Assembly: GCF_900142825.1 (NCBI RefSeq)
Contig: NZ_FRCH01000002.1
Coordinates: 868,001-932,000, forward strand
DNA from: Rhodanobacter sp. OK091
GTDB lineage: Bacteria > Pseudomonadota > Gammaproteobacteria > Xanthomonadales > Rhodanobacteraceae
DNA: 64,000 bases
Reading direction: 5' to 3'
Shown here: in pieces, positions 1-8,077 of the stretch
How the letters are laid out: every line of letters starts with the position of its first letter
How positions within the stretch are numbered: the stretch's first letter is position 1
The notes under the pieces: model-generated
The model's database searches: none
What the model saw: the letters and a program-made list of their open reading frames with translations, nothing else
What the model was told of the DNA's origin: nothing
Made by a program: the position numbers and the translations under genes

Positions 1-1
1 A

Positions 2-577
2 CTCGGTCGCCGTGGCACAGGGCATTGGGTGACGGCGAAAAGGGTCGAGCTGAAGCGCAGCGCGGAGGCGACCGGCTTCCACGAAGCCTATTTCATGGGT
101 CCGATCACGTTCGGAGCGCGACGAAATGCGCTCGTCCTGCACGCGACCGATCTCGATCGGCCGTTCCTTACCTACAACGCCGAGTTGCTTGACATGTTGA
201 ATCCGCAGCTCGAGCGCGCGCTTGAAGAGCGCCGTGCGCAAAGTTCGATCAGTGAGCAGGTGAAATGGATTCTCAAACGCCTGCTCGCGGGAAGCCGGCC
301 GGAGATAGCGACCGTGGCACGCGAGCTCGGGTTGAGCGATCGGACCTTGCAGCGTCGCATCATCGATGACGGTGCAACCTTCCGGCAGTTGCTTCTTGAG
401 GTGCGGCAGGAACTGGCGCACGAGTACCTCAACCGCCCGGAGATGGATGTCACGGAAGTGGCATTTCTGCTCGGCTACGAGGATTCGAATTCTTTCTATC
501 GAGCTTTCCGAACGTGGAAGGGAACGACGCCATCCCAGTTGAGGGCCGCGCTCCGACGATCTGAAACCAGGCAATAA
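2..577 (+). CDS. AraC-family transcriptional regulator, 5' end outside the window
   Basis: The frame is open from base 2, so the gene starts upstream of the window and the GTG at 29 is internal. The visible 191 residues hold the end of an N-terminal ligand-binding region of the Arabinose_bd type and then a C-terminal AraC DNA-binding domain. That domain has two helix-turn-helix units: one around TVARELGLSDRTLQRRI, the second around VTEVAFLLGYEDSNSFYRAFR. The ending GTTPSQLR is the usual AraC terminus. The target is unknown. The SDR remnant just downstream may once have been its regulated gene, since AraC/SDR pairs are common; this is inference. Confidence 0.85.
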   Translation, partial: LGRRGTGHWVTAKRVELKRSAEATGFHEAYFMGPITFGARRNALVLHATDLDRPFLTYNAELLDMLNPQLERALEERRAQSSISEQVKWILKRLLAGSRPEIATVARELGLSDRTLQRRIIDDGATFRQLLLEVRQELAHEYLNRPEMDVTEVAFLLGYEDSNSFYRAFRTWKGTTPSQLRAALRRSETRQ

Positions 578-800
578 GTGCAAAGCAAAAAGCAGGGATA
601 TATACACAACCTTTGGTTAGTCATCGGCAGCGCAGGCGGCTTGGGCCGAAACATTGTGGAGGCCTTACTCGAATCCGGCGATCGACTCGTCGCCACAGCG
701 CGCGACACAAAGCGACTTGATGATTGGGTAGAAAAACGGCGACCGCGTTCGCGCGGTCCCTCTTGCATCGGACGCCGGGGCAGGGCGATTGGTCGGGGTT
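578..800 (+). pseudogene. Truncated, frameshifted short-chain dehydrogenase (SDR) fragment
   Basis: The reading frame gives an SDR N-terminus: a beta strand, the dinucleotide-binding motif GSAGGLGRN, then VEALLESGDRLVATARDTKRLDD. After WVEK the frame no longer looks like an SDR. Shifting by one base near 731-737 restores the expected continuation NGDRVRAVPLASD, which is the usual strand before the conserved Asp. Homology is then lost and no catalytic YxxxK region follows. I read this as a relic with a frameshift and a 3' deletion. It begins directly at the stop of the AraC gene, with no good ATG or ribosome-binding site. Confidence 0.6.
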
Positions 801-925
801 ATCGCGGGTAGGGCAGGAGCCGCTTCCGAGCTTTCTCACACATGTTCGCCAAGCCCACAAACGAGGGCACGACAGCACGATATCGCCGGTTCCAGCGATG
901 TAGAACAGTTTCGCGCATGGGTCGC

Positions 926-1165
926 TCAGCTCTCCTCGTCCACGGCCGACAGATCCGAGTCGTCGTGCTCGTAGCTGAGCAGTTCGCCGGGCTGGCAATT
1001 CAGCGCGGCGCACAGTCGCATCAGCGTGGAAAAGCGCACGCCGCGCACCTTCCCGGAACGAAACAGAGACAGGTGGGTTTCGCTGACGCCAACCAGCGCG
1101 GCCAGTTGCTTGGCTTTCATCTGCCGTGCCGCGAGCACGTCATCCAGTGTGACTCGTATGGGCAT
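926..1165 (-). CDS. XRE/Cro-family helix-turn-helix regulator (79 aa)
   Basis: A small stand-alone HTH protein. The segment from residue 8 (DVLAARQMKAKQLAALVGVS) through SETHLSLFRSGKVRGVRFSTL is a classical Cro/CI five-helix fold, followed by LCAALNCQPGELLSY and an acidic tail. This is the YozG-like group usually paired with a DUF2975 membrane protein. Its ATG overlaps the stop of the DUF2975 gene (ATGA at 1163-1167), so the two are translationally coupled. It is expected to bind the divergent promoter region at 1672-1809, where two 17-bp dyads lie. Confidence 0.88.
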   Translation of the reverse strand: MPIRVTLDDVLAARQMKAKQLAALVGVSETHLSLFRSGKVRGVRFSTLMRLCAALNCQPGELLSYEHDDSDLSAVDEES

Positions 1166-1671
1166 CAGAATATCCCGTCGAGTTCAGCCTGTACGTCGGC
1201 GGCATGCCGCAGTACATCAGCGATGACTTTCAGTGAAAGACCGACCGCCCCTAACACCAGCGCCGAGATGTCATAGGCGATCCAGAATCCAGGATCGTAT
1301 CCGAACAATCGGCACAGCCCCGGCACCAAGAAGACGCTGGCAAACGCACCCAGCGTCAACATCAATCCCACCCGGTCGAGCATGCGACGGATGGCGGGTC
1401 CGTAAAGTTCGCCGCGTCCGATCGCCGCCAACGCCTGCCGAATCCACCAAAGCGCCAGCAGATACAACGCCTCCGGTAGCGCCTCCACCGTCTGGACGGC
1501 TAGACGCCCGAGTTTTTTCGTATCTATGCCGCGTCGAATGAGCTCTTCCAGAGCAAATCCAAATCGTTCGAGAACCAGCAGCACGATCAGCCCGCTGCAT
1601 AGCAAGGTCACGAAGGTGCGCAGTCGCGCGCTGCGACGCTGGATCTCTGCCGTCGGGGATTGGGTGGTCAT
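1165..1671 (-). CDS. DUF2975-family integral membrane protein
   Basis: A 168-residue membrane protein. The start at 1671 is chosen because GGAGG sits six bases upstream on the minus strand; the open frame runs further up, but those residues look non-coding. Hydrophobic segments occur near residues 18-36 (TFVTLLCSGLIVLLVLERF), then around LYLLALWWI, LMLTLGAFASVFLVPGLC and DISALVLGAVGLSL, giving about four membrane spans as in DUF2975. This family is typically encoded with a small XRE regulator, exactly as here. The molecular function of the family is not established. Confidence 0.85.
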   Translation of the reverse strand: MTTQSPTAEIQRRSARLRTFVTLLCSGLIVLLVLERFGFALEELIRRGIDTKKLGRLAVQTVEALPEALYLLALWWIRQALAAIGRGELYGPAIRRMLDRVGLMLTLGAFASVFLVPGLCRLFGYDPGFWIAYDISALVLGAVGLSLKVIADVLRHAADVQAELDGIF

Positions 1672-1684
1672 GTTGCCTCCAAAA

Positions 1685-1728
1685 TTTAAGCTTGACTTAA
1701 ATATTTCTGCCATTAGTTTAACTCTAAT
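1685..1728. promoter_or_regulatory. Two 17-bp dyads in the divergent promoter
   Basis: TTTAAG-N5-CTTAAA (1685-1701) and ATTAG-N7-CTAAT (1712-1728) lie in the AT-rich gap between the DUF2975/XRE pair (minus) and the ABC transporter (plus). Their centres are 27 bp apart. They are plausible operators for the adjacent XRE protein. No binding data; the role is inferred from position and symmetry. Confidence 0.45.
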
Positions 1729-1809
1729 ATCAATTTTCGCAAGCTGATCGAACCTGACCAGATCTATGTCCCAGAGCCCTCCAACCGGCCAAGAAAGGAA
1801 CACGCTGCC

Positions 1810-2721
1810 ATGTATTGCCTCGAAGCATTCGAACTGTTCCATCGCTATTCAAACCACGACGTTGTGCTCGATGGCATCAACATGCGCGTACCTGAAGGCA
1901 GCATCTACGGTTTCCTCGGGCCCAATGGCGCCGGAAAGACCACTACGCTGCGCCTCCTGCTCGGATTGCTCCGATGTCAGCAAGGCAGCATCTCGATCTT
2001 CGGGCGAGGGTTCGAGCGGCACCGTATCGAGATACTCGAGCACGTGGGCTCGATGATTGAAAGCCCTTCCTCCTACGACCATCTCGATGCCACCGAGAAC
2101 CTAGCAATACTCCAACGCGTTTACCGCTGTCCAAAACAGCGCATCGCCGAGGTGCTGGCGCAGGTCGGATTAGCGGCGACCCAGCGCAAGAAAGTTCGCC
2201 AGTTTTCGCTGGGTATGAAGCAGCGCCTGGGCATCGCGATGGCGTTGCTGCATCGGCCAAAGCTGCTCATCCTGGATGAGCCGACCAACGGGCTGGACGC
2301 CAACGGCATGGTGGAGATCCGTCAGTTGCTGGTAAGGCTCAGTCGCGAGGATGGCATCACCATCCTGCTGTCCAGTCACCTGCTCGCGGAAATCGAGAAA
2401 TTGGTCACCCACGTCGGCGTCATCGGCCGAGGCCGCATGGTCTACGAGGGCACGCTGGCTGATCTGAGGCAGCAGCAACAGCCGAGCATGTCGTTGTCCG
2501 TGCGCACTAGCAATGACCGACGAGCGCTGGAAGTTCTGTCCGGTCTGGGCGTGCTCGCCACGACCGTCGCCGATGGCCTGGCGCTGCCAATGATGCCCGA
2601 CGGACATGTGGCGAATCTCAACCGGCACTTGCTCCAGGCCGGCATCGATGTCTACGCCATCGGTACCCGCGGCTATGACCTGGAATCCATCTACCTCGAT
2701 ATGGTCGGGAGCGCCGCATGA
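1810..2721 (+). CDS. ABC transporter ATP-binding protein (BcrA/LolD-type exporter)
   Basis: A 303-residue nucleotide-binding subunit with a complete ABC cassette: Walker A GPNGAGKTT at residues 37-45, signature SLGMKQR, Walker B LLILDEPTNGLD and a switch His in SSHL. The C-terminal ~80 residues resemble the tail of bacitracin/lantibiotic-type ATPases. It powers export or membrane-protection transport with the downstream permease, whose ATG overlaps its stop (2718-2721). The divergent XRE/DUF2975 pair suggests shared control. The substrate cannot be read from the sequence; peptide antibiotic resistance is a family-level guess. Confidence 0.9.
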   Translation: MYCLEAFELFHRYSNHDVVLDGINMRVPEGSIYGFLGPNGAGKTTTLRLLLGLLRCQQGSISIFGRGFERHRIEILEHVGSMIESPSSYDHLDATENLAILQRVYRCPKQRIAEVLAQVGLAATQRKKVRQFSLGMKQRLGIAMALLHRPKLLILDEPTNGLDANGMVEIRQLLVRLSREDGITILLSSHLLAEIEKLVTHVGVIGRGRMVYEGTLADLRQQQQPSMSLSVRTSNDRRALEVLSGLGVLATTVADGLALPMMPDGHVANLNRHLLQAGIDVYAIGTRGYDLESIYLDMVGSAA

Positions 2722-3497
2722 TCACTTTCGTACGTGCCTTCAAAGGCGAATGGCTGAAGACCCGCCATAGCTTGGCCGGGTGGCTGGTGCTGTGCGGCAG
2801 CCTGTTCACCCCACTGGCCATCATCGTGGCCAGGCTCGTGCATCATCGGCGGCTGGAACCCATCTACTCCGCGGAGGACTTCTGGCCCCACTTGTGGCAA
2901 GACGCATGGCAGTCGATGGCGATCTTCTTCCTGCCGCTGTTCGCGATTATGGTCACCAGCCTGATCACGCAGATCGAACATCGCAACAACGCATGGAAAC
3001 AGGTGCACACGCTACCACTCGGGCTGGGCGCGATCTTCGTGTCCAAGCTGGGTGTGATCATGCTGCTGATCGTGCAGTTCTTCGTGCTGTTCAATTTGGG
3101 CATCTGGCTTTCCGCCATCATCCCCTATCAACTGACCGCTGCCGTGCCATATCCACAAGGCGCCATTCCGTTCGGGGACTTTCTGCGGGACAACGCGAGG
3201 TACTTCGTCGACTGCCTGCCGATTATCGCCGTGCAATACCTACTCGGCCTGCGCTTCCGGAATTTCCTGGTGCCGCTGGGCGTCGGTTTTCTGATGTGGA
3301 TTGGTGCGCTCGCGGCACTGCCCTGGAAGTTCGGGTATCTGATCCCTTACACCTACAGCATGCTGGACTATCTCAAGCACGATCCAGGCAAGGCATTCAT
3401 CCCGACCATCGACACCCACCTGTTCGCACTGGGGTACGCCGTGGCATTCATCATGGCGGCGTACGTGCTATTCCGTGCGATGAAGGAGCGTGGCTAG
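2718..3497 (+). CDS. ABC-2-type transporter permease
   Basis: A 259-residue integral membrane subunit, translationally coupled to the ATPase by a 4-base overlap. Six hydrophobic spans can be seen, including SLAGWLVLCGSLFTPLAIIVARLV near the N-terminus, LFAIMVTSLITQIE, KLGVIMLLIVQFFVLFNLGIWL, and the final HLFALGYAVAFIMAAYVLFRAM. This is the layout of lantibiotic-immunity/BcrB-like permeases. Together with the upstream ATPase it forms a minimal two-gene transporter. No further gene follows in the operon. Confidence 0.85.
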   Translation: MITFVRAFKGEWLKTRHSLAGWLVLCGSLFTPLAIIVARLVHHRRLEPIYSAEDFWPHLWQDAWQSMAIFFLPLFAIMVTSLITQIEHRNNAWKQVHTLPLGLGAIFVSKLGVIMLLIVQFFVLFNLGIWLSAIIPYQLTAAVPYPQGAIPFGDFLRDNARYFVDCLPIIAVQYLLGLRFRNFLVPLGVGFLMWIGALAALPWKFGYLIPYTYSMLDYLKHDPGKAFIPTIDTHLFALGYAVAFIMAAYVLFRAMKERG

Positions 3498-3779
3498 CGT
3501 GTTCAATCAGAGCGGGAACCACGTCGATATCCGGGATAGATGTCGATCGTCAGCTTTTGGCCTGAAGTGGTCGATAGGAGAATGATTAGTCACCACTTAT
3601 CGTGAGTCGAAAAACAGAGGGAAGGGTGCTGATCGAGGGTTCGTTTTATGCCGCGCTGAATTATCCACGGTCTGGTCAATGCCACGGTCCCGATATTGGG
3701 AGGGAGTTAATCGCTCCCCAGGGTTATCAGGTCGCCGTGGTTGGCTAGAGCTCCTTCGCTGCCGCCGCCGCTGGAAATA
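3498..3779. other. Gene-free gap
   Basis: About 280 bases between the ABC permease stop and the terminator hairpin. I see no ORF with a convincing start or family and no strong repeat. It may carry the 3' end of the ABC operon transcript. Confidence 0.5.
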
Positions 3780-3816
3780 GCGAGACGCCCGGCGAAAGTC
3801 TCGCCGGGCGTCTCGC
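3780..3816 (-). terminator. Intrinsic terminator hairpin
   Basis: A perfect 16-bp inverted repeat, GCGAGACGCCCGGCGA / TCGCCGGGCGTCTCGC with a 5-base loop, lies just beyond the stop of the XAC0095-like gene. The trailing T-run is short on both strands, so it may act bidirectionally or simply protect the 3' end. Confidence 0.65.
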
Positions 3817-3844
3817 TTTCATCGCGTTGCCGGCCGTGGCTGCA

Positions 3845-4090
3845 TCAATCGCCGGGTTCGTCGCCGTCGGTTTCCAGCGCCTTGGCGAGCCGCTGGGCGA
3901 GTTGCTGGAAGCAGTCGGCGAGCATGTTGCGGGTGAGATCGAGAGTGGCATCGTCCTCCTCGTGGGAGATGGGCGCGATGCAGCGGGCGTGCAGCAGCAG
4001 TTGGTCGCGGATCTGCAGCAGTTCGTAGTAGCTGTCGGCGGGCAGGTGAATGCTGTCGCTGCCGGGCAGAACGTGGTGTTCGCTTTCCAT
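3845..4090 (-). CDS. XAC0095-like small protein
   Basis: An 81-residue acidic, helical protein. The start at 4090 is supported by GGAG nine bases upstream on the minus strand; the longer open frame upstream is not supported. The core LPADSYYELLQIRDQLLLHARCI followed by a helical stretch resembles the XAC0095 family of small conserved proteins in Xanthomonadaceae, whose function is unknown. A terminator hairpin follows directly. The gene stands alone, with no neighbour suggesting a role. Confidence 0.6.
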   Translation of the reverse strand: MESEHHVLPGSDSIHLPADSYYELLQIRDQLLLHARCIAPISHEEDDATLDLTRNMLADCFQQLAQRLAKALETDGDEPGD

Positions 4091-4831
4091 AGTGGTGCTC
4101 CTGGCGTGGCCGCGCGCGCCTTGCGCGGGTGTGCGCGGCAGTGCGTGATCGGGTGCGAGGTGGCCTACGCGGTGGCGGGCGGTTTGGGCGCGTGTCCGTT
4201 TGCCGTTGGGCTGGAGGCGGGCTTGGCCGTTGCGCGGCCGATCAGGAGGAGCGGGAGGGGAGTGGGGGTGGCAGCACGGGGATGGGTGCATGCCGTATGC
4301 TTTGTCGTAGCCATGATCAACTCCGGTTAGTTGGTTGTGGTCAGCGGGTCGTGTGGGTTCCAGCCCATGCGGCCCGCGCTTTTTTGCGCGGTTGCCCTGA
4401 TTGCCGAATTTGGTCGGATGGCAGGGCAATCGGATTATTTCACGAATAAAATGGGAATTATGTAGGTAATGGCTTACATTAGTCTATTTTGTGGAATAAA
4501 AATGCTGAAGAAAGTCGGCTTAGTATCAATGCAATAATTATTCGACCGCTTTTATTAATTCGAGATAGCCGCAGGGCTTCGCGCTTATCTTGTCGAAGCC
4601 GGATAGATATTTCCTTTTTCCGCGTATGGTCATCCCGGCCGCATATGCTCGCGTGTTCATTCCTCGGGCCGATCCTTCACTAATTCAGTGCGAGTCATCC
4701 GGGCTCAAGGTGCTTGCACCTTGGGCAAAACCTTTGGAGTCACTCCCTCCGTTCCTCGGCTCGCTCGTGATCGAGCGGTTTCCCGTGGGGAAATCGTGCT
4801 CTATGCTCGGGCCGATACAGGGGAGTTCGAT
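4091..4831. other. Long gene-poor region with AT-rich core
   Basis: About 740 bases with no convincing gene. Bases about 4430-4560 are clearly richer in A+T than the surroundings. A hairpin GGCTTCG-N12-CGAAGCC lies at 4575-4600. The region may be a promoter zone or a remnant of acquired DNA. Reading frames here are short and do not resemble known families. Confidence 0.5.
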
Positions 4832-5221
4832 ATGGATATGCGGGTTTTCTGGTCAGTGCTGGCGGCGCTGGCAGTGTTCGGGGTGCTGGTGATCGGTTGG
4901 CGAGCCTTGGAGCGGGAACGTGATCGCGAGGATGCCGTGGCCGTGATGCAGAGTATTTCTGACTATGCTGGTGCTGCGGTTAAGGAAGGTCAGCAAGCCG
5001 AGGCACAACGTCAGCTCCAGGAGCGTCAACGCGTATGGGATCAGCATCGGCGGGATTTGCGTGATGCCGAGAACAGTCTTTCGTCTCGACGCCTCTCAGC
5101 GAACCAACGTTGTGTTGGTGGCGTGGCGGTGCAGGTCGATGGTACGACGTACACGCAGCTGGGTTCTATCGCGAATCCAGTGCATTGTTCCGGTGATTAT
5201 GCGGATCGGCCGATTCGCTAG
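4832..5221 (+). CDS. Hypothetical single-pass membrane protein with coiled coil
   Basis: A 129-residue protein starting at 4832, where GGGAG precedes the ATG by six bases. Residues 5-22 (VFWSVLAALAVFGVLVIG) form one membrane anchor. A charged helical stretch follows (RALERERDREDAVAVMQ to RQLQERQRVWDQHRRDL), probably a coiled coil. A C-terminal region with two cysteines ends the protein. I do not recognise a family. It converges on the DUF3653-like gene, and their stop codons overlap (5218-5221). Confidence 0.6.
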   Translation: MDMRVFWSVLAALAVFGVLVIGWRALERERDREDAVAVMQSISDYAGAAVKEGQQAEAQRQLQERQRVWDQHRRDLRDAENSLSSRRLSANQRCVGGVAVQVDGTTYTQLGSIANPVHCSGDYADRPIR

Positions 5222-5511
5222 AACAGTGGCAGTTGTCGCCGGCTACGTTCCTTGCGTTCCCAGTCCCACGTTCGCACGATCTGTCGCATGACGTGTTCCG
5301 GGATGCGGCCTTGCCGTATTGTGCCGCCGGGTGCGATCAGCCATTGCTGGCGAATGCGCCAGCCAGACCATTGGCCGGACAGGTCGTGCCGGCCTTCGAC
5401 TTGGTCGGCACGCCACTGCAGGATTTGCTTCAGTGTTATCCGCTGGCCGTTGGGCATCAGCAGGGCGTCACTATCCAGACGCCAGTTCGACTCACTCCAA
5501 AATCCACGCAT
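5218..5511 (-). CDS. DUF3653-like (phage-type) small protein
   Basis: 97 residues, rich in Trp and Arg. The segment SGQWSGWRIRQQWLIAPGG and the preceding MPNGQRITLKQILQWRAD match my recollection of DUF3653, a small protein associated with filamentous phages and prophage remnants of Xanthomonas; this was not checked by search. With the convergent small membrane protein and the gene-poor flanks it could be part of a decayed phage element. No integrase, replication protein or attachment site is visible, so an intact phage is not supported. Confidence 0.5.
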   Translation of the reverse strand: MRGFWSESNWRLDSDALLMPNGQRITLKQILQWRADQVEGRHDLSGQWSGWRIRQQWLIAPGGTIRQGRIPEHVMRQIVRTWDWERKERSRRQLPLF

Positions 5512-6150
5512 TGCTCAGGTTCTCCCGGTTCCTGATCGCGGCATGCGCCGCGAGGGTAAGGATAAAGAGCAATGTTTTATTTCGCATAATGTATATTATG
5601 TCAACTTTAACATTGACCCTCGCCGCTGGCCTAGCTCTTGCGTTCCTCAGGTCCAGAAACTAAAAGTGCCCCCCTATCAGCAACTAAATAAGCATAAACG
5701 CGACTTGCCAGTCCTCGCCGTACCCGCTGCAGGACTCGTGCTGCACAACTTCGATGCGCTGACGGGCGTCATCGAGGCGAGCGACCGGGTTTGGGGTAGC
5801 GTTGGCCGGCTTCGACCGCCGCGGGCCGGTGACCATCCCGACGATGCGGTGCAATGGGAGGTGCTCGGGGCCGCGCGGCAGGCCATGCTTCCGAACTGCC
5901 GCAATGCGCTTCCCGTCGAAACGCTACCGCACCGTCCAGCCGCTGATGGCTATTCCCTCGCGATCAACAGGTCAGGCACACCTGCGTGACTGAGCGTGAC
6001 TGAGGGATCCGGCTCATGATCGACTGCCAACGCGGCTACGGCCAGAGGAGCACGGTTTAGTAGGCGCGTGAGGCGGAGCGAACGGTGGGCCGGCGACGAC
6101 GGTTGCGATAAGGTGTTCGGACGTCCCCCTTCCCTCCGTTTCCACGCCTC
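5512..6150. other. Non-coding or degraded region
   Basis: About 640 bases between the DUF3653-like gene and the AraC regulator. Frames on both strands are open in places but lack starts, ribosome-binding sites or recognisable motifs. Bases about 5580-5620 are AT-rich. I see no repeat or RNA gene. Confidence 0.45.
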
Positions 6151-7107
6151 ATGCCCGAAGTCGACTGGCTAAGCCATTTCCTGCGAATCGTCACCGTCAC
6201 GGGGCAGCTCGAGGTCCGTTGCGCCTATGGCGCGCCGTGGCGCGTGAGCTGGAACCAGGCAGCGGCAAACGAGATCCCGTACCACGTCATCGTCAGCGGC
6301 CGCGCCATCCTCGAGGATCCGCAGACGCGAACGACGTGGGAACTGATGGCTGGGGACATCGTTCTGCTGCCTCACGGTGCGGCGCACGTGCTGCACGACG
6401 GTAGCGGGCAGGCACCTGTCCGTACCCAGGAACACCGGGGTTCCGCCGGATGGGTGTTGAGCGAGAACGACAGCCCGGGCGAAAAGTTGGATCTGATGTG
6501 CGGGCGGTTTTTCATCACGCCGCCGCATGACCGGCTAATCCGCAATCACATGCCCGCGAATCTGGTGACGCGGGCCAGGAACGGGCATGGAGAAGACGGC
6601 GGCGGTTCCGCCTCCGACCAACTGGCCAGCCTGGTGAAGTTGATGCGCATGGAGTCCTCCGGTGACCGGGCCGGCGGACGCGCCATTCTCGACGCACTTT
6701 CCTCGGCCCTGTTCACCCTGGTACTGCGCGCGTCGAGCGAAGGCGAGCAGGCTCCCGAAGGCTTGTTGGCCTTGGCGGGCCATCCGCGGCTGGCGCCGGC
6801 GATCGCGGCGCTGTTTGCCGATCCGGCGCGATCCTGGAAACTGCCCGACCTGGCCGGCTTGTGCGGCATGTCGCGCGCTACATTCATGCGGCAGTTCCAG
6901 GACAGACTCGGTTGCTCTGCCCTCGATCTGTTGACCGATCTGCGCATGAGCCTGGCCGCCAACGAGTTGAAAAAAACGGGGATCAGTACCGAGGCCGTAG
7001 CCGAGACCGTCGGCTACCAATCCGTTTCGGCGTTCCGCCGTGTGTTTACCGAACGGATGGGAATGACGCCGGGAGAATGGCGCCGTCAGGCGCAGCATCG
7101 CGCGTAG
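6151..7107 (+). CDS. AraC-family regulator with N-terminal cupin domain
   Basis: 318 residues. The first ~190 form a cupin_6-type sensing domain, with a small beta barrel around YHVIVSGRAILED and the metal-site-like segment LMAGDIVLLPHGAAHVLHDG. The C-terminal ~100 residues are an AraC HTH: LPDLAGLCGMSRATFMRQFQ and TEAVAETVGYQSVSAFRRVF. It lies 174 bp upstream of, and in the same direction as, a five-gene redox operon, so it probably activates that operon. Regulators of this type next to nitroreductase/oxidoreductase genes usually respond to small electrophiles; the inducer here is unknown. Confidence 0.9.
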   Translation: MPEVDWLSHFLRIVTVTGQLEVRCAYGAPWRVSWNQAAANEIPYHVIVSGRAILEDPQTRTTWELMAGDIVLLPHGAAHVLHDGSGQAPVRTQEHRGSAGWVLSENDSPGEKLDLMCGRFFITPPHDRLIRNHMPANLVTRARNGHGEDGGGSASDQLASLVKLMRMESSGDRAGGRAILDALSSALFTLVLRASSEGEQAPEGLLALAGHPRLAPAIAALFADPARSWKLPDLAGLCGMSRATFMRQFQDRLGCSALDLLTDLRMSLAANELKKTGISTEAVAETVGYQSVSAFRRVFTERMGMTPGEWRRQAQHRA

Positions 7108-7174
7108 ATCCCGGGCCACGCCGGACGGCGCTCGTCACCGTCAGCGCGCCTAGATCGCGATCACGCCAGGTGGA

Positions 7175-7208
7175 TCTCATTGTGATCCTTTTGAGGATCA
7201 TATTGAGA
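7175..7208. promoter_or_regulatory. 34-bp two-tier dyad upstream of the redox operon
   Basis: Nested inverted repeats with one centre at 7191.5: outer arms TCTCA / TGAGA (7175-7179, 7204-7208) and inner arms TGATCC / GGATCA (7183-7188, 7195-7200). It lies between the AraC stop and the nitroreductase start. The absence of a T-run argues against a terminator. It is a candidate operator. Confidence 0.5.
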
Positions 7209-7281
7209 TTATTAGGTCTCGAAGTTTGCACGCCAGACGATAAAGTGGGCTCCCGTAATCACTGAGAGGGAGCGCCACCCG

Positions 7282-8028
7282 ATGAACTGCATCACCACCA
7301 CCACCGCCACCGATTCCGCAAGCCGTGCCATCGCAGATGTTTGCGCATCGGCCGAACACGACGGAAACAAGCTCGCACCGCAACCATCCCACCCTGTCGC
7401 GCGTCCTGCGCCGACGAACGCCGTCATCGAAACCATCCTGAGCCGGAGTGCCGCCAAGTACTACGACCCCGCCGCCACCTTGAGCGACGACCAGATCCGC
7501 CACCTCGTGCGAATCGGTACTTCCGCGCCGACCTCGTTCCACCTGCAGAACTGGCGATTCATCGCCGTCCGCACCCCGGAAGCCAAGGCCCGCTTGCGCC
7601 CCATCGCCTGGAACCAGCCCGCGATCACCGACGGTGCCGTGACCTTCATCGTCATCGGCCAGCTGGCTGACGCCAGCACCGTCCCCGCGCGACTGGCGCC
7701 GGTGGTGGATGCCGGGATCATGCCGGCGCACCTGGTACCGGAATGGGAAGCGCCCGCCCGCGGCCTGTACGACAACCAACCCCAGCGGCAGCGCGACGAG
7801 GCGGTGCGCACGGCGACCTTCGGTGCCGCGGCAATCATCTATACGGCCCACTCACTCGGCATGGGTTCGACGCCAATGATCGGCTTCGACGCCGAAGCCG
7901 TGCACCGCGAGTTTGGCCTGGCCGACGACGAGATCCCCGTGATGCTGCTGACCGTCGGGCCCGAACGCGCCGGCAACTGGCCGCAGAAGCCACGCATGCC
8001 GGTGGCCGACGTACTGGATTTCGCCTGA
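7282..8028 (+). CDS. Nitroreductase-family FMN oxidoreductase
   Basis: 248 residues. After a variable ~45-residue leader, the nitroreductase core begins at LSRSAAKYYDPAATLSD and continues with the FMN-contacting segment IGTSAPTSFHLQNWRFIAV. Near the C-terminus GFDAEAVHREFGL and LLTVGPE close the fold. GGGAG lies 12 bases upstream of the ATG. The family reduces nitroaromatics, quinones or similar electrophiles with NAD(P)H. It is the first gene of a tight operon (gaps 49, 43, 16 and 78 bases) with other redox enzymes, which supports a detoxification role. Confidence 0.9.
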   Translation: MNCITTTTATDSASRAIADVCASAEHDGNKLAPQPSHPVARPAPTNAVIETILSRSAAKYYDPAATLSDDQIRHLVRIGTSAPTSFHLQNWRFIAVRTPEAKARLRPIAWNQPAITDGAVTFIVIGQLADASTVPARLAPVVDAGIMPAHLVPEWEAPARGLYDNQPQRQRDEAVRTATFGAAAIIYTAHSLGMGSTPMIGFDAEAVHREFGLADDEIPVMLLTVGPERAGNWPQKPRMPVADVLDFA

Positions 8029-8077
8029 GTACCGATCAGCGCATCAACCCATCACTCATCAACCCCAGGAGTACCCC

